In this document: in pieces, positions 53,702 to 62,814 of the stretch
How the letters are laid out: each line of letters opens with the position of its first letter
How positions within the stretch are numbered: position 1 is the stretch's first letter
From: PALSA-270 sp963770915
Lineage (GTDB): Bacteria; Acidobacteriota; Terriglobia; Terriglobales; Acidobacteriaceae
Assembly (NCBI GenBank): GCA_963770915.1
Contig: CAVYRG010000001.1
Coordinates: 4,256,570 to 4,320,569 of the forward strand
DNA: 64,000 nt
Direction of reading: 5' to 3'
Translations under genes and position numbers: made by a program
Notes under the pieces: generated by a model
What the model was told of the DNA's origin: nothing
Seen by the model: only the letters and a program-made list of their open reading frames with translations
Databases searched by the model: none

Positions 53702-54745
53702 ATGACTCCTCCGAAACCTAATCCGCTGATGTTTCAGGAACTGATCCTGCGCCTGCAGAGCTTTTGGGCGGAGCGCGGATGCGTGCTGCAGCAGCCCTAC
53801 GACGTGGAAGTGGGCGCGGGCACCATGGCGCCGGAGACTTTTTTGCGCGTGCTCGGGCCGAAGCCGTACAAAGTCGCTTATGTGCAGCCGTCGCGGCGTC
53901 CGGCGGATGGGCGCTATGGCGAGAATCCGAACCGGCTATTCAAGCACATGCAGTTGCAGGTGATTTTGAAGCCTCCGCCGGAAAATATTCAGGAGTTGTA
54001 CCTCGAATCGCTGAGCGCGATGGGCATTGATCTGCGCCAGCACGACATCAAGTTTGAAGAGGACAATTGGGAGTCGCCCACGCTGGGCGCATGGGGCATT
54101 GGCTGGCAGGTGATGCTCGACGGCCTCGAGATCACGCAGTTTACTTATTTCCAGCAGTGCGGCGGGGTGGATTTGGACCCGATTTCGGTTGAGCTGACCT
54201 ACGGGCTGGAGCGCATCGCCGCGTTTCTGCAGGATGTGGATTCGATTTACGACATCGTGTGGGCGCGCGATCCCCAGAGCGGGAAGCCCGTGACCTACGG
54301 CGAAGTGCGCCTGGCCGATGAGCTGCAGTTCTCGGTCTACAACTTTGAGGCGGCTGACGTCGAAAAGGCCTGGAAGCATTTCGAGCTGTGCGAGGCGGAG
54401 TGCAAGGCATTGCTTGGAGAATATGACTCCCGCTTCTCGCAAAAGCTGCGCGAAGTGGGGCACCCGAATCCGGAAAATGCCCAGGACAAGAAGCGCTTCC
54501 CGCTGCTCGCGGCCTACGATCTTTGCCTGAAGTGCTCGCATTTGTTCAACATTCTGGATGCGCGCGGTGCGATCTCGGTGACGGAGCGCGTGGGCGTGAT
54601 CGCGCGGGTGCGGGCGCTGGCGGTGGGGATTGCGAAGGCCTGGGTTGATCAGCAACGGGAAGAGCCGGCGGCATCCGACGAGGAAGAACCTGTGGCGAAA
54701 AAGAAGCCGCGGGCCAGCGAGAAGCTGACCCCAGTTGGGTCGTAG
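53702..54745 (+). CDS. glyQ: glycyl-tRNA synthetase alpha subunit
   Basis: 347 residues; the bacterial alpha2beta2-type class II enzyme that charges tRNA-Gly. Visible conserved parts are MFQELILRLQSFWAERGCVL, QQPYDVEVGAGTMAPETFLR, YVQPSRRPADGRYGENPNRL, the motif around FKHMQLQVILKPPPENIQEL, GIGWQVMLDGLEITQFTYFQ and SVELTYGLERIAAFLQ. The charged C-terminal tail is extended by about 45 residues (EEPAASDEEEPVAKKKPRAS). The glyS gene follows 72 bp downstream; both are intact. Confidence 0.97.
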   Translation: MTPPKPNPLMFQELILRLQSFWAERGCVLQQPYDVEVGAGTMAPETFLRVLGPKPYKVAYVQPSRRPADGRYGENPNRLFKHMQLQVILKPPPENIQELYLESLSAMGIDLRQHDIKFEEDNWESPTLGAWGIGWQVMLDGLEITQFTYFQQCGGVDLDPISVELTYGLERIAAFLQDVDSIYDIVWARDPQSGKPVTYGEVRLADELQFSVYNFEAADVEKAWKHFELCEAECKALLGEYDSRFSQKLREVGHPNPENAQDKKRFPLLAAYDLCLKCSHLFNILDARGAISVTERVGVIARVRALAVGIAKAWVDQQREEPAASDEEEPVAKKKPRASEKLTPVGS

Positions 54746-54817
54746 CCGACCATGCGGGACGTGACCAGAATCACATCTGCATGACTCCGTGATCTGCCAC
54801 AATAATGGGTTTACTGC

Positions 54818-56977
54818 ATGCCAGATTTTCTGCTTGAGATCGGTTGCGAAGAGATTCCTGCCAGGATGATCGATGCCGCGTCGCTCGAATTGCGCGAGCG
54901 GCTGCAGAAGCTGCTGGAGCGGGAGCGGCTTGCGCCACAGGCTGCGGTCACTTCTTTGGATACGCCGCGGCGCCTCGCAGTGATGGCGGCGGGCGTTCCC
55001 GCCGCACAAGCTGACGTCACCGAGCAAATCAACGGACCCTCGGTCAATGTGGCGTTCAAAGACGGGCAGCCGACCGCGGCCGCGCAGGCTTTTGCCAATC
55101 GCGCGGGCATAGAGATCGCGGAGCTGGACCGAGTTGCCACGCCGAAAGGCGAATACCTCACCGCCAAAATCACCAAGCGAGGCCGGGCGGCGAGCGCCAT
55201 CCTGGCGGAATCGCTGGGCAAGGAAATCGGCTCCATTTATTGGCCGAAGAATATGTACTGGCGCAAACGCGGCGAGCTGTTCGTGCGGCCGGTGCGCTGG
55301 CTGGTGGCGATGCTCGATGGCGATGCGATTCCCCTGGAGTTTGATGGCATCGCGGCCGGAAAGCAGTCGAGAGGGCACAGGCTTCTGGCGGATGGCGATG
55401 TCGCGATTCCTGCGGCCGGCGCGGCTTACGTGAGAGCGCTTGAGCAGGCGAAGATTCTCGATCACGCGTCGCGGCTCGCCAAGATTCGCAAGGACCTCGA
55501 CGCGGCCACGCGCACCGTCCCGGGAGCGCGCTGGCGCGAGGATAAGCCGCTGCTCGATACGGTCGTCAATCTGACCGAGTGGCCGTCGGTCATCCTAGGC
55601 AGCTTCACGCCGGAATTCCTGGAACTGCCGGAAGAAGTTCTGGTGACGGTGATGCGCGATCACCAGAAGTATTTTGCGGTGGAAGACGGCGGCGGCAAGC
55701 TCCTGCCGTATTTCCTGGCGGTGCTGAATACGGATGGCGATCCGGAGGGAATCATTCGCCACGGGCATGAGCGCGTGCTGCGCGCGCGCTTTAACGACGC
55801 GCGCTTTTTCTGGCAGACCGATCAGAAGCATCCCCTGCGCGAACGGGCGGCGTGGCTGAAGCAAGTGACATTTCAGAAAGACTTGGGCAGCTATTACGAG
55901 AAGACGCAGCGGGTGCAAAAGCTCTGCAGCTGGCTTTCGCAGGCGATTCGCCGCGCCGGAGTGGCGATTCGACCGGGAGTGATTCACAAGGCCGCGCTAC
56001 TGGCCAAGACCGACCTGACGACCGACCTGGTGAAGGAGTTTACGGAGCTGCAGGGAATCGTGGGCGGGCTGTATGCGCGGGTACAAAACCTGGATCGCGA
56101 CATGCCAGACGCCACACGCGCGGCCATTGCAGTAGCGATTTATGATCAGTACAAGCCGGAGTCCATGGAGGACTCGGGGCCGCGGACCATCGAGGGAGCG
56201 GTGCTTTCCATCGCCGACAAGGCCGACAGCATTGCTGGAATGTTCGCCCTCGGGCTGCAGCCCACGGGATCGAAGGATCCATTCGCTTTGCGTAGGCAAG
56301 CTAATGGAATCGTGAAGACGATAGCGGAGCACAAGCTGCCGCTCGGCCTGAATCAGCTGTTCGTCGACGCGCGGGAAACGTACCGCAAGACCCCGGCGGA
56401 AAAGAAATTCGTACCGGGGTTGGATTACGCGGGAGCGGTGCAAGGATTTTTCCGCGAGCGGCTGGAGTTCTATCTGCGCGAGGCGCTGGGCTACAAGTAC
56501 GATGTGGTGAACGCCGTGCTGGCCGCGGGATCGGACGACATTGTGGATGGGATCGCGCGAGCCTACGCGGTTTCCAAGGTTCGGCCGTCGGCCGATTTTG
56601 AATCGATCTCCATCGCCTTCAAGCGCATGAAGAACATCCTGCGCCAGGCAAAAGAGACCGGGAAGCCGGTCGCGGACGCAGTTGAGCCTGACGCCCTGCG
56701 CGAGCCCGCCGAAAAGATGCTGGCCGAACAGATTCCGCTGACCGCTGCCGCGGTCGAGCCCTTGCGCGCGGCACGCAATTACGAGCAGGCGTTGCTGGAG
56801 GTTTCCAAGCTGCGGCCTGCGGTGGACACATTTTTCGATCAGGTTATGGTGATGGTGGAAGACGAGCGGGTACGCGCCAACCGGCTTGCCTTGCTGCAGA
56901 CGTTGGTAAAGGAATTTACTACCATTGCCGATTTTTCCGAGATAGTGACCGAAGGCGCGAAAGAATCCCAAACCTAG
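54818..56977 (+). CDS. glyS: glycyl-tRNA synthetase beta subunit
   Basis: 719 residues, normal for GlyS. N-terminal MPDFLLEIGCEEIPARMIDA, then TPRRLAVMAAGVP; the middle shows KNMYWRKRGELFVRPVRWLV, PEEVLVTVMRDHQKYFAVED and YFLAVLNTDGD. The helical C-terminal region (DALREPAEKMLAEQIPLTA onwards) holds the anticodon-binding DALR-like part, with VMVMVEDERVRANRLALLQ near the end. Works with GlyQ as the tetrameric synthetase. The stop is followed after 13 bp by ppdK. Confidence 0.97.
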   Translation: MPDFLLEIGCEEIPARMIDAASLELRERLQKLLERERLAPQAAVTSLDTPRRLAVMAAGVPAAQADVTEQINGPSVNVAFKDGQPTAAAQAFANRAGIEIAELDRVATPKGEYLTAKITKRGRAASAILAESLGKEIGSIYWPKNMYWRKRGELFVRPVRWLVAMLDGDAIPLEFDGIAAGKQSRGHRLLADGDVAIPAAGAAYVRALEQAKILDHASRLAKIRKDLDAATRTVPGARWREDKPLLDTVVNLTEWPSVILGSFTPEFLELPEEVLVTVMRDHQKYFAVEDGGGKLLPYFLAVLNTDGDPEGIIRHGHERVLRARFNDARFFWQTDQKHPLRERAAWLKQVTFQKDLGSYYEKTQRVQKLCSWLSQAIRRAGVAIRPGVIHKAALLAKTDLTTDLVKEFTELQGIVGGLYARVQNLDRDMPDATRAAIAVAIYDQYKPESMEDSGPRTIEGAVLSIADKADSIAGMFALGLQPTGSKDPFALRRQANGIVKTIAEHKLPLGLNQLFVDARETYRKTPAEKKFVPGLDYAGAVQGFFRERLEFYLREALGYKYDVVNAVLAAGSDDIVDGIARAYAVSKVRPSADFESISIAFKRMKNILRQAKETGKPVADAVEPDALREPAEKMLAEQIPLTAAAVEPLRAARNYEQALLEVSKLRPAVDTFFDQVMVMVEDERVRANRLALLQTLVKEFTTIADFSEIVTEGAKESQT

Positions 56978-56990
56978 AAAAGGAATCATC

Positions 56991-59723
56991 ATGGCGACGA
57001 CGACTCTCCCCGAAACCGAAGTTCCCGCGACAAAACCCAGCACAAAATATGTTTACTTTTTCGGCGGCGGCAAGGCCGATGGCCACGGCAAGATGAAAGA
57101 TGATCTAGGCGGCAAGGGCGCCGGCCTGGCAGAAATGACGAACGCCGGCCTTCCCGTGCCCCCGGGATTCACCATTCAGACCGAAGCCTGCCGGGAATAC
57201 ATGCGGCACGGCGGCGTCTCCCAGGAAGTGGACCGGCAAATGGAAGATGCTCTGCAAAAGTTGGAGCAACTGCAAGGGCAGAAGCTCGGCAAGGGACAGA
57301 ATCCGCTGCTGGTCAGCGTGCGTTCCGGCGCGAAGTTTTCCATGCCCGGCATGATGGATACGATTCTCAATCTGGGCCTAAATGATCAGAGCGTGGAAGC
57401 GCTGGCCAAGCTGAGCAGCAATCCGCGCTTCGCGTATGACTCTTACCGCCGATTAATCCAGATGTTCGGCAGCGTGGTGCTGGAGATCCCCAAGTCCGCC
57501 TTCGAGGAAGTCTTTGACGCGAAGAAGAAACAGAAAAAGGCCAAGCTCGATACCGATCTCGACGCCAAGGCGCTGCAGGAAGTCATCGATGAGTACAAGA
57601 AAGTCGTCAAAAAGCACGCCAAGCGCGACTTTCCGCAGGACCCGCACGAGCAATTGGTGATGGCGCGGGATGCCGTGTTCCGCTCCTGGCAGAACGACCG
57701 CGCCAAGCACTATCGCCGCATCAACAATATTGACGACATGCTGGGCACCGCGGTCAACGTGCAGGCCATGGTTTTCGGCAACCTGGGCGACACCAGCGGC
57801 ACGGGCGTGGGCTTTACCCGGAATCCGGCGACGGGCGTGAAGGAATTTTACGGCGAGTTTCTGATGAACGCGCAGGGCGAAGACGTGGTCGCCGGCATTC
57901 GCACGCCGGTGCCGATTCTCGAACTGCAGAAGGTCATGCCCAAGGTGTATGAGCAGCTGCGCGAAATCACCACGCGCCTGGAGAAACATTACCGCGACAT
58001 GCAGGATTTCGAATTCACCATCCAGGATGGCAAGCTCTACATGCTGCAGACGCGCAATGGCAAGCGCACTGGGCTGGCGGCGGTGAACGTGGCGATTCAG
58101 ATGGTGGACGAGGGCCTGATAACCAAGGATGAAGCCATCTTCCGGGTTGAGCCGAACCAGCTTTATGACTTCCTGGTTCCGCGGCTGGACGAGAAGAGAG
58201 CGAAGGTGGAAGTGCTGGCCACCGGACTTCCCGCTTCGCCTGGTGCGGCTGTCGGGCAGATCGTGTTTACCGCCGACGAGGCGGTGGAAAAAGCCGGACA
58301 CGACAAAAAAGTCCCAGTGATTCTGGTGCGCGCGGAAACCACGCCGGAAGACATTCACGGCATGGAAGTGGCAGTGGGCATTCTGACCTCACGAGGCGGC
58401 ATGACCAGTCACGCTGCTGTGGTCACGCGCGGCATGGGCAAGTGCTGCGTGGCCGGCGCGGGCGACATTGAAGTCGTCGAGAAAGCCGGCGAGATGCGCG
58501 TGAAGGGCCAGGTTTTCAAGCGCGGCGACTGGATTTCCCTCGATGGCACCACCGGCCGCGTGATCAAAGGCAAACTCAACACGCTGCCGCCGAAGGCCGA
58601 TGATCCCGACCTGCTGAAATTCATGGCTTGGGCGGAGCCGTTCCGCAAGATCGGAGTGCGCGCCAACGCCGATATTCCTCGCGACGCCATCCAGGCACGC
58701 GCTTTCGGCGCCGAGGGCATCGGCCTTTGCCGCACCGAGCACATGTTTTTCGGCGAAAAGAAGCTGCCGCACATGCGCGCCATGATTATGGCCCGCGACG
58801 AGAAGGAACGGCGCGCGGCGCTCAAGAAGCTGCTGCCTTTGCAGCGCGCCGACTTCGACGGCGTGTTCCGCGCCATGGACGGCTTTCCGGTCACCATCCG
58901 CACGCTCGATCCTCCGCTGCACGAGTTCCTGCCGCGGCGCGAAGACCTGATGGTCGAGATTGCTGTTCTCGAAGCCACCAAGCCGAAATCGCCCAAGCTG
59001 AAAGACCTGCGCACGGTTCTGCGGCGCGTGGAAGAGCTGCATGAGTTCAATCCCATGCTCGGCCATCGCGGCTGCCGGTTGGGAATCACTTATCCGGAAA
59101 TCACCGAGATGCAGGCGCGCGCCATCTTCGAGGCGGCCGTGAACTGCGCCAAGGACGGCATCAAAGTTCTGCCCGAAGTGATGATTCCGCTGGTGGCGAC
59201 CCCCAAAGAACTCGCTAACCAGGCGGCCATCGTCAACCGCGTCGCGAAAGAAGTATTCGAGGAAAAAGGCAAGTCGGTCGAATACCTGGTCGGCACCATG
59301 ATCGAGTTGCCGCGCGCGGCGCTGGTGGCAGACGAGATCGCCAAGGAAGCCCAGTTCTTCTCCTTCGGCACCAACGATCTCACCCAAACCACGTTTGGCT
59401 TCTCGCGCGACGACGTGAACAAGATTCTGCCGACCTACCTCGGGGAAGGCATCCTGAAACAGGATCCGTTCGCCGTGCTCGATCAGGATGGCGTGGGCCA
59501 GCTCGTTCGCATGGGAACGGAGCGCGGTCGCAAGACCCGCTCCAACCTGAAAGTCGGCATCTGCGGCGAGCATGGCGGCGAGCCGTCGTCGGTCGAGTTC
59601 TGCCACCGCATCGGCATGAACTACGTTTCCTGCTCGCCGTTCCGCGTACTGACGGCGCGGCTGGCGGCGGCGCAGGCCGCGGCCGCGGACAAGCTGAAAA
59701 TCGAAGGGGGCAGAACGAAGTAA
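56991..59723 (+). CDS. ppdK: pyruvate, phosphate dikinase
   Basis: 910 residues after AAAGGAATC. Interconverts pyruvate, ATP and phosphate with PEP, AMP and PPi. The N-terminal ATP-grasp part has DDLGGKGAGLAEMTNAGLPV and PPGFTIQTEACREYM, then VSVRSGAKFSMPGMMDTILN. The phosphohistidine domain has GGMTSHAAVVTRGMGKCCVA. The PEP-binding TIM-barrel has MLGHRGCRLGITYPEI, TMIELPRAALVADEIA, FFSFGTNDLTQTTFGFSRDD, then VGICGEHGGEPSSVEFC. All hallmark residues are present. It sits directly after glyS; a metabolic link to malic enzyme is inference. Confidence 0.97.
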   Translation: MATTTLPETEVPATKPSTKYVYFFGGGKADGHGKMKDDLGGKGAGLAEMTNAGLPVPPGFTIQTEACREYMRHGGVSQEVDRQMEDALQKLEQLQGQKLGKGQNPLLVSVRSGAKFSMPGMMDTILNLGLNDQSVEALAKLSSNPRFAYDSYRRLIQMFGSVVLEIPKSAFEEVFDAKKKQKKAKLDTDLDAKALQEVIDEYKKVVKKHAKRDFPQDPHEQLVMARDAVFRSWQNDRAKHYRRINNIDDMLGTAVNVQAMVFGNLGDTSGTGVGFTRNPATGVKEFYGEFLMNAQGEDVVAGIRTPVPILELQKVMPKVYEQLREITTRLEKHYRDMQDFEFTIQDGKLYMLQTRNGKRTGLAAVNVAIQMVDEGLITKDEAIFRVEPNQLYDFLVPRLDEKRAKVEVLATGLPASPGAAVGQIVFTADEAVEKAGHDKKVPVILVRAETTPEDIHGMEVAVGILTSRGGMTSHAAVVTRGMGKCCVAGAGDIEVVEKAGEMRVKGQVFKRGDWISLDGTTGRVIKGKLNTLPPKADDPDLLKFMAWAEPFRKIGVRANADIPRDAIQARAFGAEGIGLCRTEHMFFGEKKLPHMRAMIMARDEKERRAALKKLLPLQRADFDGVFRAMDGFPVTIRTLDPPLHEFLPRREDLMVEIAVLEATKPKSPKLKDLRTVLRRVEELHEFNPMLGHRGCRLGITYPEITEMQARAIFEAAVNCAKDGIKVLPEVMIPLVATPKELANQAAIVNRVAKEVFEEKGKSVEYLVGTMIELPRAALVADEIAKEAQFFSFGTNDLTQTTFGFSRDDVNKILPTYLGEGILKQDPFAVLDQDGVGQLVRMGTERGRKTRSNLKVGICGEHGGEPSSVEFCHRIGMNYVSCSPFRVLTARLAAAQAAAADKLKIEGGRTK

Positions 59724-59731
59724 AAGCGGTC

Positions 59732-59760
59732 ACCACAGAGGATACAGGGGAGCACAGGGG
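59732..59760. repeat. interspersed repeat, CCCCTGTG family
   Basis: ACCACAGAGGATACAGGGG followed by AGCACAGGGG is an inverted copy of the family at 46458-46486. It follows the ppdK stop closely. Confidence 0.65.
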
Positions 59761-59812
59761 GAACTCTGTGCTCTTCTTTTTCTTATTCCGAGCAGCGTCG
59801 TCGACGCCGCTC

Positions 59813-60412
59813 TCACTGCACCTTCTGCAGCCGCGCAATCAGCTTTTGCGCCAGCGTATCCTCCGACTCCGACCACAGCAAGCGCCCGCGGAGTCCGGCC
59901 TTCTTCTCCACGTTCGTCGTGAACTCCACCAGCTTCTGCACGTTGGCGCGAATGCGCTCCTCGGTCTGGCCATCAAGCTGAACTTGTTCCTGCAAGAACG
60001 GCGTGTCCAGCCCGAAATCCACCTCAATGTGGCCTTCCTGCTGGTATGCCCCGTCGTCGAACTCCACGCCGCGCACGACAAACGTCACCGGCGCGGGCTG
60101 TAGCTGCCAACCGGCTTCCGGCATGTCGACCTGCGCCATCCACAAATCCCAATAAGCCTCGAAGCGATAGGCGTAGTCCTCATGCAGCAAGTCGGAGGCG
60201 ATGACCGCCGCCTCTTCGGGTCTGATGCCCGGCCGAAAGCGCTGCTCCAGAATCGTCGGCTCATCCCAGGAAACCGGATGCAGCGCCAGATAAGTAATTC
60301 CCGGCTGCGACCCGGAAAAAGGAAACTCCCGCGCCACCGCCAGAAAATGCGGCAACATATCTTCGGGCTCGACGCTGGGGAACCAAAGACTCAGGTAAAG
60401 TGGATCGGGCAT
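59813..60412 (-). CDS. protein of unknown function
   Basis: 199 residues, cytoplasmic by composition. Begins MPDPLYLSLWFPSVEPEDML, then FPFSGSQPGITYLALHPVSW and HEDYAYRFEAYWDLWM, later PAPVTFVVRGVEFDDGAYQQ, HIEVDFGLDTPFLQ and a C-terminal helix with NVEKKAGLRGRLLWSESEDT. I do not recognise a family; the beta-rich core followed by helices looks globular and conserved. Divergently oriented to the RyR-domain gene (80 bp apart), so a shared control region is possible. A role in that system is not shown. Confidence 0.7.
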   Translation of the reverse strand: MPDPLYLSLWFPSVEPEDMLPHFLAVAREFPFSGSQPGITYLALHPVSWDEPTILEQRFRPGIRPEEAAVIASDLLHEDYAYRFEAYWDLWMAQVDMPEAGWQLQPAPVTFVVRGVEFDDGAYQQEGHIEVDFGLDTPFLQEQVQLDGQTEERIRANVQKLVEFTTNVEKKAGLRGRLLWSESEDTLAQKLIARLQKVQ

Positions 60413-60480
60413 GGGGGAATTCGCCGCGAGCGCGGGCTCGCATCGCTATTGTAAATGGTGGCGCGCCACGGGACTGCCTG

Positions 60481-60486
60481 TAGAAT
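60481..60486 (+). promoter_or_regulatory. -10 element (TAGAAT) for the RyR-domain gene, leaderless geometry
   Basis: TAGAAT ends 6 nt before the ATG at 60493 and no ribosome-binding site intervenes; the same 17-nt context as at the Hfq-like gene (one difference). -35 not convincing. Confidence 0.45.
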
Positions 60487-60492
60487 GTCGCC

Positions 60493-60777
60493 ATGCGCTA
60501 CAAGCCCGCCCCCATTCGCACTGCCCACGTAAGGCTCAGTTCAGAGATCAAGCAGTTGACCGAGGCGCTGGCCAAAAACGCCCACGAAGTCTGGGCCCGC
60601 GAGCGCATGGCGCAGGGCTGGCGTTTCGGTCCTCAGCGCGACGACCAGCGCAAAGAGCATCCCTCGCTGGTTCCCTACGAGCAGTTGCCGGAAAAAGAAA
60701 AAGTCTACGATCGCAATACCGCGATGCAGACTCTGAAGGCGGTTACGGCGCTGGGCTATCGCATTGTGAGGCGATGA
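60493..60777 (+). CDS. RyR-domain protein
   Basis: 94 residues, almost entirely one prokaryotic RyR (ryanodine-receptor repeat-like) domain: VWARERMAQGWRFGPQRDDQ at about 33-52, then RKEHPSLVPYEQLPEKEKVY and DRNTAMQTLKAVTALGYRIV. In ryanodine receptors such repeats are cytosolic modules; in bacteria they are predicted ligand (nucleotide) sensors in conflict systems together with SLOG, SMODS or SLATT proteins (published comparative genomics, recalled, not verified here). The downstream membrane gene starts 4 bp after the stop, so the two are certainly one operon. Function of the pair is inferred. Confidence 0.85.
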   Translation: MRYKPAPIRTAHVRLSSEIKQLTEALAKNAHEVWARERMAQGWRFGPQRDDQRKEHPSLVPYEQLPEKEKVYDRNTAMQTLKAVTALGYRIVRR

Positions 60778-60781
60778 CGGA

Positions 60782-61969
60782 ATGGGCAAGCCGAAAAAGA
60801 AATTCGCAGAACAACGCCCCGATCCGCAGCCGCAACCAATAGCGCCAATCGCCCCGCCAGCCACGCGAGGCGCGGACTCCTTCGACGACATGCATGACAG
60901 TCCGGAGGAACTCGCCCGCTACCCGTTGCTGGCGACCCCTCTCGAAGCTTGCCTCAAGATCGGAGAAGCCTTCGACCGTGCCGATGCCCGCGCCGTGAAG
61001 TTCCAGCGCGCGCATCGCTGGCTCACCCATGGGGCGGCTCTTTTTGCCACCGTAGCCGTCGCGACGGCCATCGTTGCTCTCGATTACTACCCCATCGGCG
61101 TCGAGGCCCAGCCGCTGGCGCCCGCTTGGCTGCCCAGCCGTCACAGCATGAATCTGATCGAAATATGGTTTGCCGGGGCTGCGATTGCGGTCGTGCTGGC
61201 TGGCTACTTCACCCACTTCAAGGAAAAGTGGCTGCTTTCGCGGCACCAGGCCGAGTCCTACCGTTTGCTGCGCTATCGGTTTCTTATTCATCCCACGATT
61301 TGGCGCAACGGCGAAAAGGACTCCCAAGACTGGATCGAACCCCGGCTGCATTCTATTGAGCATGCCAACCTGGCGGCGGCAGTGCGGGAAGCCGCTCCGC
61401 ACGGGCCGTTTGAAGGCGTTCGCTCTCAGCTTCCGCGCGGCATTCTGCGCCAGTTGACGGAGTATTACCTCTCCCGGCGGCTGAATCCACAGAAGGAATA
61501 TCTGGCCAACCGGACGCAGCGCAACGAAATTTCGGATTGGATTCGCGTCTACCTGCCCTGGTTCTTCTTCCTCAGCATTGTCGCCGTCTTTTGCAAATCG
61601 TTTGTGGGCAGCGCTCATTGGGAAGGCCTTCTGGCTTTGCTGGCGGCCTTGCTGCCGGCGGCCGCGGCCGGCGTGCGCACCTGGCGCGGCGCGTTTGAGT
61701 TCTCGCGCAACAAAGGACGCTTCGAGGCCTCCCATCACGCCTTGCGCGATCTGGAACGGCGGCTTGTGAACGAAGGCTTTTCCGCCTTCGGTGGAAATGG
61801 CGATGCCGGCAAGAGTGGGGAACCGCTCAGCCACCAGAAGCTGCCGCGCGACGACGAAGAGACAGACGCCTACGCGATTTTGCGCGATCTTTCCTGGTGC
61901 GAGCACATTCTCGAAACCGAGCACCGCGAATGGCTGCGCCTGATGTTTGAGACGGAATGGTTCGGGTAA
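60782..61969 (+). CDS. four-helix membrane protein, SLATT-like
   Basis: 395 residues. Helices at about 81-107 (HGAALFATVAVATAIVALDY), 123-145 (LIEIWFAGAAIAVVLAGYF), 258-277 (VYLPWFFFLSIVAVFCKSF) and 282-303 (GLLALLAALLPAAAAGVRTW). The first pair lies in the N-terminal half and the second in the C-terminal half, followed by a conserved-looking cytosolic tail (FEASHHALRDLERRLVNEGF, then CEHILETEHREWLRLMFETE). This tail and the two-helix pair match the SLATT/DUF4231 type of predicted pore-forming effectors. It forms an operon with the RyR gene. Effector activity (membrane permeabilisation) is inference. Confidence 0.7.
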   Translation: MGKPKKKFAEQRPDPQPQPIAPIAPPATRGADSFDDMHDSPEELARYPLLATPLEACLKIGEAFDRADARAVKFQRAHRWLTHGAALFATVAVATAIVALDYYPIGVEAQPLAPAWLPSRHSMNLIEIWFAGAAIAVVLAGYFTHFKEKWLLSRHQAESYRLLRYRFLIHPTIWRNGEKDSQDWIEPRLHSIEHANLAAAVREAAPHGPFEGVRSQLPRGILRQLTEYYLSRRLNPQKEYLANRTQRNEISDWIRVYLPWFFFLSIVAVFCKSFVGSAHWEGLLALLAALLPAAAAGVRTWRGAFEFSRNKGRFEASHHALRDLERRLVNEGFSAFGGNGDAGKSGEPLSHQKLPRDDEETDAYAILRDLSWCEHILETEHREWLRLMFETEWFG

Positions 61970-62246
61970 GGGGGCTGGTTGCCCCTTTTGGTCTCGATCT
62001 TTCCCGTCCCTACTTTAACTGAGGTTGCCGCAACTTTTGCGGTGTTCAAAGGGTGGGCATCGATGCGGCAAACTCCGCGCCTGTTGCCCCTCGACCCGCG
62101 TAGGCACATTGCGCGACCGAACCATGTTCCTCGATAGGCTCCTTCCTTATTTTGCACGGGCTGCCGCCATCCATCACCATCCGGCGGCGCGGAGACTGGG
62201 GTTGGAGTGGCAGCACTGGAAGTGGAGCAGAGATCATTGGGCCGGT

Positions 62247-62281
62247 GGCCCACTCAAGCCCTCTTTTGGCTTGAGTGGGGC
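62247..62281. repeat. REP palindrome, right of first RAYT
   Basis: GGCCCACTCAAGCC (62247-62260) and GGCTTGAGTGGGGC (62268-62281), 7-nt loop. It overlaps the 3' end of the RAYT gene, so the last codons of that gene are REP-derived. Confidence 0.85.
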
Positions 62282-62757
62282 AGTTCCACTGCTGGACGGA
62301 GCTTTCCCTCTGCTCGTTCCCGTCTCCTCGCAGCCCACTCGCATTCAATTTCCAGCCGCCCTTCACAACCGGTTGCGTACTGCAGAAAACTGCTCCACCC
62401 CCAGTCTTCCGCGCGCCCACACAACTCTCGCTTTACCGGGTTGCGATGAATGTAGTGAAGCTTTTCCACGAACTGCTCATGATTCCGAATGTTGAAATCG
62501 TAGTAGCGCTTCTGCCAAAAGTGTTCCGCCTCGCCAATCAGTCGCCGTGACACCCCCTGCTTCAAGGACTTCAGCGCCTCGGCTAGGCTCTCTCGCGGAG
62601 GTTCGCTGATCAGCAGATGCACGTGCTCGGGCATGACCACATAGCCATAGACGCAAAGTCCGAAACTGCGGCGGACGCGCTCCAGACCGGTCTCGAAAAC
62701 GCGCTTGCTTGCGGCGTCGGTGAATAGCGGACGTCGGCGACAGCAACAGAAAGTCAC
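62254..62757 (-). CDS. REP-associated tyrosine transposase (RAYT), complete copy
   Basis: 167 residues starting GTG at 62757. The second copy's upstream GTG reads GGG here, so the shorter start is used. HUH Y1-type transposase of the IS200-like RAYT group: VMPEHVHLLISEPP (HxH metal site), EHFWQKRYYDFNIRNHEQF with the catalytic Tyr, then VEKLHYIHRNPVKRELC and EDWGWSSFLQYATG. RAYTs are single-copy domesticated enzymes that act on REP palindromes. The REPs beside it are the expected substrates. Here it is duplicated with a truncated copy. Confidence 0.9.
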   Translation of the reverse strand: MTFCCCRRRPLFTDAASKRVFETGLERVRRSFGLCVYGYVVMPEHVHLLISEPPRESLAEALKSLKQGVSRRLIGEAEHFWQKRYYDFNIRNHEQFVEKLHYIHRNPVKRELCGRAEDWGWSSFLQYATGCEGRLEIECEWAARRRERAEGKLRPAVELPHSSQKRA

Positions 62758-62814
62758 GAAGTGCGTCTGACCGGATTGCTGGAAGCGCTTCAGTCCCCAA
62801 GGCCCGCCGTCAGC

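Noticed and set aside
53936..55465. 509-codon frame opposite glyQ/glyS
   Set aside because: Mirror-strand shadow caused by GC-rich codon bias; spans two real genes.
58389..59606. 405-codon frame opposite ppdK
   Set aside because: Shadow of the conserved dikinase; no protein-like motif.
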